Shown: positions 1 to 8,853, counted from the first letter of the stretch. The stretch: DNA of 32,581 nt from CAYQUC01 sp964514215 (GCA_964514215.1 CAZEPW010000040.1:1-32581), one strand, 5' to 3'. Numbers and translations are program-made. The notes: generated from the letters alone by a model not told the origin.

Positions 1-259
1 GGCACTTAAATGTAAGCTTCTTATAACGGATAAAGCAAAAAACTGGACTGGACCCCATGCTCAAAAAGGCGCTGACGAATGCCGCTCCAAAAAAGGCAAA
101 AAACCAAAAGGCGTTAAATGTCCTGCAGGTTACAAACACAACATAAAATCCGGCGCAGATAGCTGTACCAAAGTTAAAACGGAACATCAAACACCAACAT
201 GTTCTTCCGGCTTTAAATATAAAAGTTTAAAAGGCAAAGATGAATGTCGAAAAAAATAA
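1..259 (+). CDS. Cys-rich repeat protein, 3' end only
   Basis: The reading frame is open from base 2 to a TAA at 257-259, giving 85 residues whose start lies before the window. I see three short repeat units, each beginning with Cys and ending in G-x-D-x-C: K-C-K-L...G-A-D-E-C, then C-P-A-G-Y-K-H...G-A-D-S-C, then C-S-S-G-F-K-Y-K...G-K-D-E-C. The rest is Lys-rich. Paired cysteines in short repeats suggest an exported, disulfide-rich protein, but the signal peptide would be off the window. I do not recognise a named family. A hairpin follows at 293-336, which fits the end of this transcript. Confidence 0.7.
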   Translation, partial: ALKCKLLITDKAKNWTGPHAQKGADECRSKKGKKPKGVKCPAGYKHNIKSGADSCTKVKTEHQTPTCSSGFKYKSLKGKDECRKK

Positions 260-292
260 ATTTAAGCATTAAATTATTTTAAAAAAATGAGT

Positions 293-336
293 AATGTCGC
301 GACGACCAAAATAGTGCTCCCGGTCGTCGCTACATT
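293..336 (+). terminator. hairpin after the Cys-rich gene, probable terminator
   Basis: The arms 293-307 and 322-336 are complementary over 15 positions with one mismatch, around a 14-base loop. The stem core is GC-rich (gcgacgacc / ggtcgtcgc) in AT-rich surroundings and is followed by a short T run. It lies 33 bases after the stop of the upstream plus-strand gene. Confidence 0.6.
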
Positions 337-525
337 TTAACAACTAATGAAACGAAACAACATTTAGCATCAGCTCGTAAATATAAATCACATTTAAAAA
401 TTAGCGTCTATTTTTCAACGTTTAAAAATAAAAATTCATCATATGAAATTGTCCGACACTAAAATTCACTTTAAACTTATAACACAAAAATCTGTACTAA
501 AATAATCTTGATGTTTTAACTCTAA

Positions 526-570
526 ATTCTGATAGAAATACCGACAAGCATTTGTTACGCCTATCAGAAT
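526..570. repeat. 10-bp perfect inverted repeat
   Basis: The arm attctgatag (526-535) is the exact reverse complement of ctatcagaat (561-570), with a 25-base spacer that contains a second small palindrome (acaa-gcat-ttgt). There is no T run on either side, so it is not a clean terminator. It could be one copy of a dispersed palindromic repeat, which would need other copies in the genome. Confidence 0.5.
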
Positions 571-612
571 GACAGGGATACAAATTTATTTCAGTTTTAA
601 AGTTTAATTCCT

Positions 613-1580
613 TCACTCAAGCACTTCAACAACATCACCCACCGCAAAATAACCGGGACTATTCGCAATTACATTTTGTCCAAAATAAATTTTATTATCA
701 CGTTTTCTGAACGTTAGCAGTGTTTTAGTTGGCTCGACTCCCCGTTCACCGGTGTTCGTATCAATATTGGGAATAACGCAACGACTACAAGGCTTTACAA
801 CGCGTAATAGCATTTCGCCAATGCGCAATAACTTCCAAGAATCTTCAGCAAATGCCTGACAACCACTAACAACTAGATTTGGACGAAAACGTTTCATCGG
901 CATAGCAACATCGAGTCGAGAATTTAACTCATCAAGTGACGCTTGGGAAATTAATAATAGAGGAAAACCATCGCTAAAAGCAGTTCGATCATTTGGTTGT
1001 GCAAATGTTTGATCAACTTGGCGTATTTCATCATCGCTAAAATAAACTAAACGGCATGGACTCGATAAAAATTCACTGAGCCAGTTAGCAACCTCTGAGC
1101 CACAATCAATCGCATTACAGTGATCCAACCAGACTGTTACCTTGGTGACAGTATTGCACAACAGTAAATCAACCGTAATCACTGGCATTTGAGGCGCAGA
1201 TAATTGAATGGCAAACACTTGAGAATTTTCAAACAGTAGTTCAACGTTGATTAAACACATTCGAGATTGTTGTCGTTGAGTGATGAATTTGCCATTTTGA
1301 TCAACAACCATCCACCGTCGATCATTGNNNNNNNNNNNNNNNNNNNNNNNNNNNNNNNNNNNNNNNNNNNNNNNNNNNNNNNNNNNNNNNNNNNNNNNNN
1401 NNNNNNNNNNNNNNNNNNNNNNNNNNNTCGTTGAGTGATGAATTTGCCATTTTGATCAACAACCATCCACCGTCGATCATTGGTTAAACCAAAATTATCA
1501 ACTTGAGATTCGTTTAATATTATTTGAGAACAAGACTTTACTGGATATATCGCAAGTTCACTAATGTGTATTGATGACAT
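613..1580 (-). CDS. MOSC-domain protein (YcbX-like), split by an assembly gap
   Basis: An N-terminal MOSC beta-barrel piece begins MSSIHISELAIYPVKSC at 1580. A C-terminal MOSC domain carries the V-K-P-C-S-R-C motif typical of YcbX-type proteins, which bind molybdenum cofactor through a cysteine and act in reduction of N-hydroxylated compounds. The gene is cut by 100 N at 1328-1427. The 55 bases either side of the N run are identical; removing the N and one copy deletes 155 bases and leaves a single in-frame protein of 270 residues, with the C-S-R-C cysteines at about 213 and 216. The gene is therefore almost certainly intact in the organism. It is the last of five minus-strand genes starting with the GNAT gene at 3982. 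Confidence 0.88.
1328..1427. other. assembly gap, 100 N
   Basis: The run is exactly 100 N. The 55 bases before it (1273-1327) equal the 55 bases after it (1428-1482), as expected when two contigs that really overlap are joined by a fixed-length gap. Confidence 0.95.
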
Positions 1581-1629
1581 TTTAAAGCTTCTCTCTTTAA
1601 TATCGAAATCATTTTTTTTAAGTGTTAAC

Positions 1630-2208
1630 TTAATTTTTTTTGATACAACTCGCTAATGTATTTTGAAATTTTATTTCCCCCAGTTCCCGTGATTTTTTAA
1701 TATTACGTATTGGTATTTGTTCAGGATCAGGATAATTTGCTAAGGCTTGTTCCATGCTGGATTCGCGTAATATATGTAGCATAGGATAAGGTGCTTTATT
1801 GGTAAAATTTGCGGCATCATCTGGAGTCGTTTCAGCAAAACAATAATCTGGATGAAAACTGGCAATTTGATAAATGCCATCGTAATGTTGTGTTGTTAGT
1901 AACTCTTCGGCCAAATAAACTAAATCAAGAAATAACGAATAATCAATAAAGTTTTTTGGGAAAATTAAAAACGATGTTTCAATAGTGGGCGTTGAATCAA
2001 GTCGATAACATTCCGTTATTAAATCTTCTAGAGCGGAAGATATGACGTTATTTTCATTGACAGAAGAGTCTAAAACCGATGCCAGTTGATAAAAAATACT
2101 ATCGCGTTCAAATTCGCGTTTTGCGAACGGACAAAAATTAAAAGCGATAATAACAGACGATATCCAACATTGAGTTTGTTTTATGATATTGTCATTTGTT
2201 AATGCCAT
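1630..2208 (-). CDS. DUF1415 family protein
   Basis: This 192-residue protein matches my memory of the DUF1415 family: an early F-N-F-C-P-F-A-K motif (around residues 24-31), a central acidic helical part, a Y-Q-I-A-S-F-H-P segment around 110-120, an A-P-Y-P-M-L-H-I-L-R-E-S segment near 140-150, and R-E-L-G near the C-terminus. The function of the family is unknown. There is no signal peptide or membrane segment, so it is probably cytoplasmic. It sits 37 bases downstream of the glutaredoxin gene on the same strand and 49 bases upstream of the MOSC gene, so co-transcription is plausible. Confidence 0.85.
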   Translation of the reverse strand: MALTNDNIIKQTQCWISSVIIAFNFCPFAKREFERDSIFYQLASVLDSSVNENNVISSALEDLITECYRLDSTPTIETSFLIFPKNFIDYSLFLDLVYLAEELLTTQHYDGIYQIASFHPDYCFAETTPDDAANFTNKAPYPMLHILRESSMEQALANYPDPEQIPIRNIKKSRELGEIKFQNTLASCIKKN

Positions 2209-2245
2209 ATTGTACTTTTATAATGCTAATACAGCAGTCTAAATA

Positions 2246-2644
2246 TTAGTGAATAGCGTTACCAGTGCCTTTTTCAGTATCATCAAACTTATCATTTAGA
2301 TAACTAATAATTTCATTTGATTCATACATCCACGTAATTTTATCATTTTCTTCAATGCGTAAACAGGGCACTTTAATTGCACCACCACCCGATAATAATT
2401 CTTCACGATTTTGTTGATTGCTTTGAGCATCAACATACGAAATAGGAACATTCAAACGATGAATTGCCCGACGGGTTTTGACACAAAATGGGCAGGCATA
2501 AAATTGATAAAGTGATAAACCTTTAGCTGAGGCTTCCATTTTTTGTTGCACGCGTACCGGACGCTCGATTTTTGTTGGCTTGGTTAAATAATTGACTAGA
2601 ACAATAAATCGACCAAGACCTTCCCGTACTGCTTTAACTATCAT
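2246..2644 (-). CDS. glutaredoxin with short N-terminal hydrophobic extension
   Basis: The 132-residue protein carries a glutaredoxin/GST-N fold. The redox motif C-P-F-C is at residues 51-54, the cis-proline region K-V-P-C-L is at 91-95, and the glutathione-contact segment Y-E-S-N is at 107-110. The first 40 residues are an extension beyond the usual glutaredoxin core, with a hydrophobic patch (residues 10-20) that may associate with the membrane. The expected role is glutathione-dependent thiol reduction. The next gene upstream on this strand, 197 bases away, is a GST, so the two may share glutathione chemistry. The 197-base spacer has only a weak AT-rich hairpin near 2753-2779. Confidence 0.85.
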   Translation of the reverse strand: MIVKAVREGLGRFIVLVNYLTKPTKIERPVRVQQKMEASAKGLSLYQFYACPFCVKTRRAIHRLNVPISYVDAQSNQQNREELLSGGGAIKVPCLRIEENDKITWMYESNEIISYLNDKFDDTEKGTGNAIH

Positions 2645-2841
2645 AACCTTACCTAAAATACTGAATAAACAACCATTATATTACACAATTGCGTAATTTT
2701 TGGATAGTTGAAATTAGCAACAGTAGTCAATTATTGCTATTTTTAAGTCTAAAACCACTAAAATAAATTTAATTTTGTGGCTGTAAAGCCGTTTAATCGT
2801 ATTTTCCCTATCAAACCCATGGTCTCTGTTTTTAACTTTAT

Positions 2842-3501
2842 TTAACCTGCCGGAAAAATAATTTTAGTGTCACCACTTTGCCAAACAGAATATTTTTGCA
2901 TTGCAGCCATAAAAATGGGGGAATTAAGAATACCACTAAGCCATTTTACAAGCGGCTGATATTGGCTTTGCTTAAACCATTCAAAGTCAACATTTGCAAA
3001 TTGTCTAATAAATGGTGCGATAGCAATATCAACATAACTTAAACTGTCTTTTATTAAAAATTCAGAGACTAATAATCTATCGTTCAATTTATTTAAAAAT
3101 TGTTCGCCTTGCTGACGATAAGAGTGTTCGCTGTGTTCCGGAAAACGCTGCGAATATTTGTACTTATCTAAATATTTTTTAAAATCAGAGTCATTTTCAA
3201 TTATTAATAATTTAGCTATTTTTTGTTGTTCAGTATTAAATTTCGACCAATCGTGATTATCATGCACGGACATTGCCCAAAAAATAATATCCATGCTTTC
3301 GTCCAACAGACTTTTATCGGCTTTAAGCAATACTGGAACAGTCGCTTTTGGAGAGAGTAAAACTAAGTCTTGCGGTTTATTTTTTAAATCAACTTCACGT
3401 AATTCAACTTGAATATTACAATACACCAGCGCCATTCTAGCACGCATGGCATAAGGACAACGCCTAAACGAATATAAAACTGGCAAGTTAATCATTGTCA
3501 T
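2842..3501 (-). CDS. glutathione S-transferase family protein
   Basis: The 219-residue protein has a thioredoxin-fold GST N-domain (residues 6-80) followed by a helical C-domain. Visible landmarks are the active-site segment R-R-C-P-Y-A (Cys15), the cis-proline loop A-T-V-P-V-L-L (Pro56) and the glutathione-binding D-E-S-M (67-70). The active-site Cys suggests an omega or glutaredoxin-2-like thiol-transferase chemistry rather than classical conjugation; this is inference. Its start overlaps the end of the upstream GNAT gene by 14 bases, which points to translational coupling. A second ATG lies two codons in, at 3495. Confidence 0.88.
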   Translation of the reverse strand: MTMINLPVLYSFRRCPYAMRARMALVYCNIQVELREVDLKNKPQDLVLLSPKATVPVLLKADKSLLDESMDIIFWAMSVHDNHDWSKFNTEQQKIAKLLIIENDSDFKKYLDKYKYSQRFPEHSEHSYRQQGEQFLNKLNDRLLVSEFLIKDSLSYVDIAIAPFIRQFANVDFEWFKQSQYQPLVKWLSGILNSPIFMAAMQKYSVWQSGDTKIIFPAG

Positions 3502-3982
3502 TGTTTAAGTTTTTTTCCCAAAACAACGCGCTGCCGATATTTGGATCAAGCTCATAAGCTTTAAACCCAAATTGTTGATAACATGTCTTGGCAATGGCAT
3601 TACCTTGCAATACTTCGAGCGTTAATTTACAACAATGATGTTGTAACGCTAGTTGTTGTGCGTTATCCAGCAGTTTAGTTGAAATCCCCTGACCTCGAAA
3701 TTTCTCTGCAACATAAACATCATGAATATTCAGTAATGGCCGACACTGAAAAGTTGAAAATCCAAGCATACAGGTAATTAATGCTGCCGCGACATTACCC
3801 TCATAAGCTAAAAATACGCTAATAGTTTCACGTTTTGCCAGCTCCGAACATAAATCACGAAGCACTCGAGGGCTAAGTGCTTTGCCACCCCCCATGTTAT
3901 CACAGGCATATTCATTTAATAAACGAACATAGTCGGTGCAGTCAGTTTCATTTCTAAAATCAGCTTGTCGTATTTGAATCAT
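3488..3982 (-). CDS. GNAT-family N-acetyltransferase
   Basis: This 164-residue protein has the acetyl-CoA loop R-G-Q-G-I-S (residues 96-101) after a beta-strand H-D-V-Y-V, and a C-terminal block A-K-T-C-Y-Q-Q-F-G-F-K-A-Y, which together mark the GNAT fold. The substrate cannot be told from sequence. It is the first gene of the minus-strand run and is divergent from rsxA across 170 bases that must hold both promoters. Its stop overlaps the GST start. Confidence 0.85.
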   Translation of the reverse strand: MIQIRQADFRNETDCTDYVRLLNEYACDNMGGGKALSPRVLRDLCSELAKRETISVFLAYEGNVAAALITCMLGFSTFQCRPLLNIHDVYVAEKFRGQGISTKLLDNAQQLALQHHCCKLTLEVLQGNAIAKTCYQQFGFKAYELDPNIGSALFWEKNLNNDND

Positions 3983-4138
3983 ATCGGCATTTTACAGATT
4001 TATATAATTTTAACGATTTTAACAGCAAAAACACCACAAGACCCCAAATTCTCTATGTTCATTTCCTACCCAGCAATATCTCTATATAAGAATAAACTAA
4101 ATATAACAGCCATGTTAAACTCACAGCAGTCAAATTAT

Positions 4139-4147
4139 TGATATAAT
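4139..4147 (+). promoter_or_regulatory. extended -10 promoter of the rsx operon, possibly leaderless
   Basis: The sequence tgatataat matches the extended -10 consensus TGnTATAAT exactly and ends 5 bases before the rsxA ATG at 4153. Transcription from it would begin at or within a base or two of the ATG, giving a leaderless mRNA. There is no clear Shine-Dalgarno sequence before the ATG and no good -35 box at the usual distance, which is acceptable for an extended -10 promoter. Confidence 0.45.
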
Positions 4148-4152
4148 AAAGT

Positions 4153-4734
4153 ATGTCTCAATACGTACTCATTCTAGTTAGCACCATCTTAGTCAATAAC
4201 TTCGTTTTGGTGAAGTTTCTTGGCTTATGCCCGTTTATGGGTGTTTCACGTAAACTCGATACCGCCATCGGCATGTCAATGGCAACAACCTTTGTACTGA
4301 CATTATCATCAGTATGCAGCTATTTGGTGAATGCTTATTTGCTAGAGCCTTTTGGTCTGGGTTATTTGCGAACAATTACCTTTATTTTAGTGATAGCCGT
4401 AGTCGTGCAATTCACTGAAATGAGTGTCAGAAAAACCAGCCCACTGTTGTATCAGGTTTTAGGAATATTTTTGCCACTGATAACAACTAACTGCGCTGTT
4501 TTAGGGGTTGCTCTGCTCAATGTCAATGAAGGCAATAATTTTATCGAATCCTTCTTATACGGTTTTGGCGCTTCGATTGGTTTTTCACTGGTTCTTATTT
4601 TATTTTCAGCGATGCGCGAAAGAATTAATGTTGCCGATGTCCCCCAGGTTTTTCAAGGCACCTCAATCGCTTTGATTACAGCCGGATTAATGGCCATGGC
4701 GTTTATGGGTTTTTCAGGTCTGATAAAAATTTAA
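4153..4734 (+). CDS. rsxA: Rsx/Rnf electron transport complex subunit A
   Basis: RsxA is an integral inner-membrane subunit of the Rnf-type complex, which moves electrons between NADH and ferredoxin-like partners and in enteric bacteria also keeps SoxR reduced. The 193-residue length and six hydrophobic segments are as expected. The conserved half-repeat motifs L-G-L-C-P-F-M-G (Cys26) and L-I-T-T-N-C-A-V-L-G (Cys114) are present; these cysteines hold an iron centre shared with RsxE. The M-S-Q-Y-V start aligns with the known start of the E. coli protein. rsxB follows after 2 bases. Confidence 0.97.
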   Translation: MSQYVLILVSTILVNNFVLVKFLGLCPFMGVSRKLDTAIGMSMATTFVLTLSSVCSYLVNAYLLEPFGLGYLRTITFILVIAVVVQFTEMSVRKTSPLLYQVLGIFLPLITTNCAVLGVALLNVNEGNNFIESFLYGFGASIGFSLVLILFSAMRERINVADVPQVFQGTSIALITAGLMAMAFMGFSGLIKI

Positions 4735-4736
4735 TT

Positions 4737-5357
4737 ATGCTAAACGCTATTATTATCGTGACGTTACTGGCATTAATCTTCGGGTTAATTCTCGGCTTTG
4801 CTGCAATTTATTTTAAAGTTGAAGAAAACCCTGTTGTGGATCAAATTAATGCCTTATTACCGCAAACGCAATGCGGCCAGTGTACCTATGCCGGATGCCG
4901 ACCATATGCTCAAGCCATTGCTGATGGTGAAGCGCAAATAAATCAATGCCCGCCCGGAGGTGAGCAAGTCATTAATGCATTGGCAGACTTGCTTGACCGA
5001 GAACCAACACCACTGAATGAAGAACATGGCAGCCATAACGAAGAAACCCTTGTCGCAATTATTGACGAACAAGTTTGTATTGGTTGCACATTATGTATTC
5101 AAGCCTGTCCTGTTGACTGTATTCTCGGTGCAGCAAAACAAATGCACACGGTTATCATTGATGAATGCACCGGTTGTGAATTATGTATACCACCCTGTCC
5201 GGTAGATTGCATTGATATGGTGGCAATCAATGTTGATATCAAAGATTGGAAATGGCCTTTCCCACCCACACCACTCGAGCACGATCCGCGAAAATCGTTA
5301 CTAAGCAAATTACTTCAAGCAGATAACGATAATAATACCGGAGAACAAAGCTCATGA
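4737..5357 (+). CDS. rsxB: Rsx/Rnf electron transport complex subunit B
   Basis: RsxB is the iron-sulfur subunit carrying electrons within the complex. Residues 5-25 form one membrane anchor. A 4Fe-4S binding group follows with C46, C49, C54 and C71 (C-G-Q-C...G-C-R-P). Two bacterial ferredoxin motifs follow: C114-x2-C117-x2-C120-x3-C124 with C128, and C144-x2-C147-x2-C150-x3-C154 with C158. All ligands are intact. The 206 residues are close to the usual size, with a somewhat long acidic tail. The stop overlaps the rsxC start in an ATGA, so translation is probably coupled. Confidence 0.97.
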   Translation: MLNAIIIVTLLALIFGLILGFAAIYFKVEENPVVDQINALLPQTQCGQCTYAGCRPYAQAIADGEAQINQCPPGGEQVINALADLLDREPTPLNEEHGSHNEETLVAIIDEQVCIGCTLCIQACPVDCILGAAKQMHTVIIDECTGCELCIPPCPVDCIDMVAINVDIKDWKWPFPPTPLEHDPRKSLLSKLLQADNDNNTGEQSS

Positions 5358-7063
5358 TGCACTGGAATAATCTCGGTCATTTTCATGGCGGCTTGCATTT
5401 AGAACAGCATAAAAAAGCATCGTTAAACAGCGCTGTTGTGCAAGCAAAACTACCCAAAAAATTATACCTGCCGTTGCAACAACATATTGGTACGGCTGCT
5501 GAACCGGTTGTTAATGTTGGCGACAAAGTTCGAAAGGCACAAGTTATTGCCAAAGCAACAGATTATATCAGTGCTGCAATTCATGCACCGAGCTCGGGAA
5601 CGGTTATTGCAATTGAAGATCATCCTGTTGCCCATCCATCTGGAAAAAGTGCCTTATGTATTGTTATTGAAACCGATGGCCAAGAACATTGGCGTTGGCG
5701 CAAAGAGCCCTCACCCGATTTTTTAAATATTGATCCCAGTGCCCTACGCAATATTATTCGTGAAGCAGGAATTGTAGGGCTTGGCGGTGCCGGATTTCCA
5801 AGCTTCATCAAAATGAACCCGGGTTACAATAATAAAGTTTCAACGTTAATATTAAATGGTGCAGAATGTGAGCCTTATATAACGTGTGACGCTAAAATCA
5901 TGCAGGATCATCCGCGCGAAATTATCGATGGTTTATTGATAATGCGTCATGCCTTGCAAGCTAAAAAATGTATTATTGCTTTAGAAGATAATAAACCTCA
6001 AGCATTTAAAGCCATCGTCGATTCACTAAACGAAGACGAATTAAAATTTATTCAAGTGCAACGAATACCAACGATTTATCCCACGGGTGGTGAAAAACAA
6101 TTAATTAAAGTACTAACAAAAAAAGAAGTCCCTAGTGGTGGTTTACCCATTGATATTAATGTTAGTTGTCATAATGTTGCTACAGCACTTGCTATTTACC
6201 GAGCAGTAGCAATTCAAGAGCCATTAATATCACGTTATGTTACCGTCACCGGTGATGCGATACGAGAACCTAAAAATGTTGAAGTCTTAATCGGCACACC
6301 TATTTCAGAAATATTGCAACAATGTAATATTGATCAAGACAAAGTCGGCGAAATCATCATTGGCGGCCCGATGATGGGGTTTAATTTACAAAATCAAAAA
6401 TCGCCAGTTATCAAAACCACTAATTGTGTTTTAACGTTAACACACACAAAACAAACTAAAGCACCAATAATGCCGTGTATACGTTGTGGTGAATGTGCCA
6501 GAGTTTGTCCGGCACAACTAGTACCGCAACAGTTATATTGGTATGCCAAAGCTAAAGATTTTGATGGAACACAAAAATACAATTTATTTGACTGTATTGA
6601 ATGTGGTTGCTGTGCTTATGTCTGTCCAAGTCAAATTCCCCTAGTGCAATATTATCGTTATGCTAAAACTGAAATTTATGCACAGGAACGTGATACGCTA
6701 AAAGCCAATATTGCCCGTGAACGACATGAATTTCGTGAATTTAGATTAGAGCGCGAAAAAACTGAAAAAGCTGAAAAACTCAGAAAGAAAAAACAATTAT
6801 TAAAAAATAAATCGTTAGTCGACAAAAAACCACTTGAGTCGAAATCAGATAGCGTTAAGAATGACTTAGTTGCACAAGCAATGGCTAGAATACAACAAAA
6901 ACAAGAGTTTCAACTAAACGTTAAAAAAAATATTTCTAACTTAACACCAGAACAACAAAAAACAATTGAAGAAATTGATATACGTCGCAAAGAACAACGT
7001 GAAGAAAAAATTAAACAAGCGCATAAAGATGATAACGACTCTAAAAATAAAGTCGTCAAATAA
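5354..7063 (+). CDS. rsxC: Rsx/Rnf electron transport complex subunit C
   Basis: RsxC is the peripheral subunit that accepts electrons from NADH through FMN and iron-sulfur centres. The sequence shows an N-terminal barrel-sandwich region, the flavin/NADH loop G-L-G-G-A-G-F-P near residue 142, a G-G-E-K-Q-L motif near 243, and two ferredoxin-type clusters starting at C375 (C-I-R-C-G-E-C-A-R-V-C-P) and C414 (C-I-E-C-G-C-C-A-Y-V-C-P). The charged, Lys/Glu-rich helical tail from about 450 to 569 replaces the much longer Ala-rich repeat tail of E. coli RsxC (about 740 residues). It overlaps rsxB by 4 bases and is followed by rsxD after 12 bases. Confidence 0.97.
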   Translation: MMHWNNLGHFHGGLHLEQHKKASLNSAVVQAKLPKKLYLPLQQHIGTAAEPVVNVGDKVRKAQVIAKATDYISAAIHAPSSGTVIAIEDHPVAHPSGKSALCIVIETDGQEHWRWRKEPSPDFLNIDPSALRNIIREAGIVGLGGAGFPSFIKMNPGYNNKVSTLILNGAECEPYITCDAKIMQDHPREIIDGLLIMRHALQAKKCIIALEDNKPQAFKAIVDSLNEDELKFIQVQRIPTIYPTGGEKQLIKVLTKKEVPSGGLPIDINVSCHNVATALAIYRAVAIQEPLISRYVTVTGDAIREPKNVEVLIGTPISEILQQCNIDQDKVGEIIIGGPMMGFNLQNQKSPVIKTTNCVLTLTHTKQTKAPIMPCIRCGECARVCPAQLVPQQLYWYAKAKDFDGTQKYNLFDCIECGCCAYVCPSQIPLVQYYRYAKTEIYAQERDTLKANIARERHEFREFRLEREKTEKAEKLRKKKQLLKNKSLVDKKPLESKSDSVKNDLVAQAMARIQQKQEFQLNVKKNISNLTPEQQKTIEEIDIRRKEQREEKIKQAHKDDNDSKNKVVK

Positions 7064-7075
7064 TAACGGAATTTT

Positions 7076-8140
7076 ATGAATTTATTACCCTTTCGTAGTT
7101 CACCACATATACACCAACGATTAAGCGTTAGCAGTATCATGCTCAATGTTATTATCGCGCTAATTCCTGGCACGCTGGCTTTTATCTATTTTTTTGGCAG
7201 TGGTGTCATTATCAATTTAGTGATAGCGATTAGCTCGGCAGTGGCACTTGAAGCATTCGTTCTTAAATTACGCCAGCGTCCAATAAAACCATTTATATTC
7301 GATGGTAGTGCCGTAGTAACTGCTATATTAATAGCCTTAGCCATTCCACCATTTGTACCGTGGTGGATCCCTTTTATAGGCTCGGGATTCGCAATCATCA
7401 TCGCCAAACAACTTTACGGTGGTTTAGGCTACAATCCATTTAATCCTGCTATGGTTGGTTATGCTGTTTTATTAATTTCTTTTCCACTACACATGACATC
7501 TTGGATTCCAGCAAACTCTGAACAAGTTTTTGCTGCTTTACCCGATTTATACCATTTAACTTTTTTAGAAAACTTAAAATACAGTTTTTTTGATATCCTT
7601 CCTAACGGAATAAAATTCGATAGCATTACCATGGCAACACCATTAGATACGATAAAAACCCAACTCGGTTTAAATAATACGGTTGAAGAAATTCAAAAAA
7701 CCAAAGCCTATTTATTTGGCAATGTTGGTGGCGCCAATTGGGAATTAATTAATTTATTTTACTTACTTGGTGGTTTGTGGCTAATATTCAAAAAAATTAT
7801 TAGTTGGCACATCCCTGTTGGTCTATTTGCAGGTTTATTTGTTATCGCCATGTTAGCAAATATGTATGATCCCGATGCTTTTGTGACACCCTCATATCAT
7901 TTATTTTCAGGTGCAACAATGTTATGTGCATTTTTCATTGCAACCGATCCGATAACAGCCGCAACAACACCCCGCGGTCGTATTTATTATGCGTTTGGAA
8001 TTGGTGTGATTATTTATATTATTAGGACCTGGGGTGGTTATCCCGATGGTGTGGCATTTGCTGTGTTATTAATGAATATGGCTGTTCCAACCATAGACTA
8101 TTACACTAAACCGCGTGTGTTTGGACACTCGGAAAAATAG
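7076..8140 (+). CDS. rsxD: Rsx/Rnf electron transport complex subunit D
   Basis: RsxD is a polytopic inner-membrane subunit with covalently bound FMN. The 354-residue protein has many hydrophobic segments. The attachment motif D-S-I-T-M-A-T-P-L is present with Thr188, the position matching the flavinylated threonine known in RnfD. A second conserved block, H-L-F-S-G-A-T-M-L (275-283) then F-F-I-A-T-D-P, is also intact. A GGA ribosome site lies about 8 bases before the ATG. The large periplasmic loop (about 140-220) is AT-rich but not unusual. rsxG starts 15 bases later. Confidence 0.97.
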   Translation: MNLLPFRSSPHIHQRLSVSSIMLNVIIALIPGTLAFIYFFGSGVIINLVIAISSAVALEAFVLKLRQRPIKPFIFDGSAVVTAILIALAIPPFVPWWIPFIGSGFAIIIAKQLYGGLGYNPFNPAMVGYAVLLISFPLHMTSWIPANSEQVFAALPDLYHLTFLENLKYSFFDILPNGIKFDSITMATPLDTIKTQLGLNNTVEEIQKTKAYLFGNVGGANWELINLFYLLGGLWLIFKKIISWHIPVGLFAGLFVIAMLANMYDPDAFVTPSYHLFSGATMLCAFFIATDPITAATTPRGRIYYAFGIGVIIYIIRTWGGYPDGVAFAVLLMNMAVPTIDYYTKPRVFGHSEK

Positions 8141-8155
8141 ATTTCAGGATGTAAA

Positions 8156-8839
8156 ATGTTTTTAAAAAACATGACCGTTAATGCTTTAATTTTGGCCACC
8201 TTTGCGCTAGTAGGAACAATATTATTATCCTATACCGATATAATCACCAAACCAAAAATTGAAGCAGAGCAAAAACAATTTCTGTTGCGCAGTTTGAATA
8301 TTTTAATTCCTGAGAATTTACACGATAATGATATTTTTCATGATGTTATTCTCGTCACCGAACCTACATTATTTGGTAGTGATAAACCGGTTAGCGTGTA
8401 TCGAGCACGTTTGAAAAATAAACCCGTTGGTGTCATTATTAATTCCATTGCGCCAAATGGCTACAATGGTAAAATTCATTTATTGGTAGCCATTAAAAAT
8501 AATGGTGAATTAAGTGGTGTTCGAGTATCGAAGCACACAGAAACACCCGGCCTTGGTGATGGTATCGATACCCGAAAATCAGATTGGATACTTAATTTTG
8601 TCGGCAAATCATTAACTAACACCATTCGCTCACAATGGGCGGTGAAAAAAGATGGCGGTATTTTTGATGAATTCACTGGTGCAACGATTACCCCTCGGGC
8701 CGTTGTAAAAGCCGTACATAATACCCTGTTATATTTTAAAGACAATCATGATAGTTTATTCATCAGTGATGGTAAAAAATCGAAACATATGATTAATCAA
8801 AATCACTCTAAAATGAAAAATTTAATTAACCCTAAATAG
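8156..8839 (+). CDS. rsxG: Rsx/Rnf electron transport complex subunit G
   Basis: RsxG is a periplasmic FMN-bearing subunit anchored by one N-terminal helix (residues 8-27). The covalent flavin site D-E-F-T-G-A-T-I-T-P is clear, with Thr177 as the acceptor; the usual first residue Ser is Thr here, a tolerated change. The H-T-E-T-P-G-L-G block (127-134) is also conserved. At 227 residues it is slightly longer than E. coli RsxG because of a basic tail after about 198. The ribosome site AGGA lies 6 bases before the ATG. Confidence 0.96.
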   Translation: MFLKNMTVNALILATFALVGTILLSYTDIITKPKIEAEQKQFLLRSLNILIPENLHDNDIFHDVILVTEPTLFGSDKPVSVYRARLKNKPVGVIINSIAPNGYNGKIHLLVAIKNNGELSGVRVSKHTETPGLGDGIDTRKSDWILNFVGKSLTNTIRSQWAVKKDGGIFDEFTGATITPRAVVKAVHNTLLYFKDNHDSLFISDGKKSKHMINQNHSKMKNLINPK

Positions 8840-8853
8840 AAACGAATGTTAAA

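Larger units (their letters stand above)
260..612. other. noncoding stretch between the Cys-rich gene and the MOSC gene
   Basis: I see no coding frame here. The stretch holds the terminator-like hairpin at 293-336 and a separate inverted repeat at 526-570. The two flanking genes converge, so no promoter is required. Confidence 0.6.
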
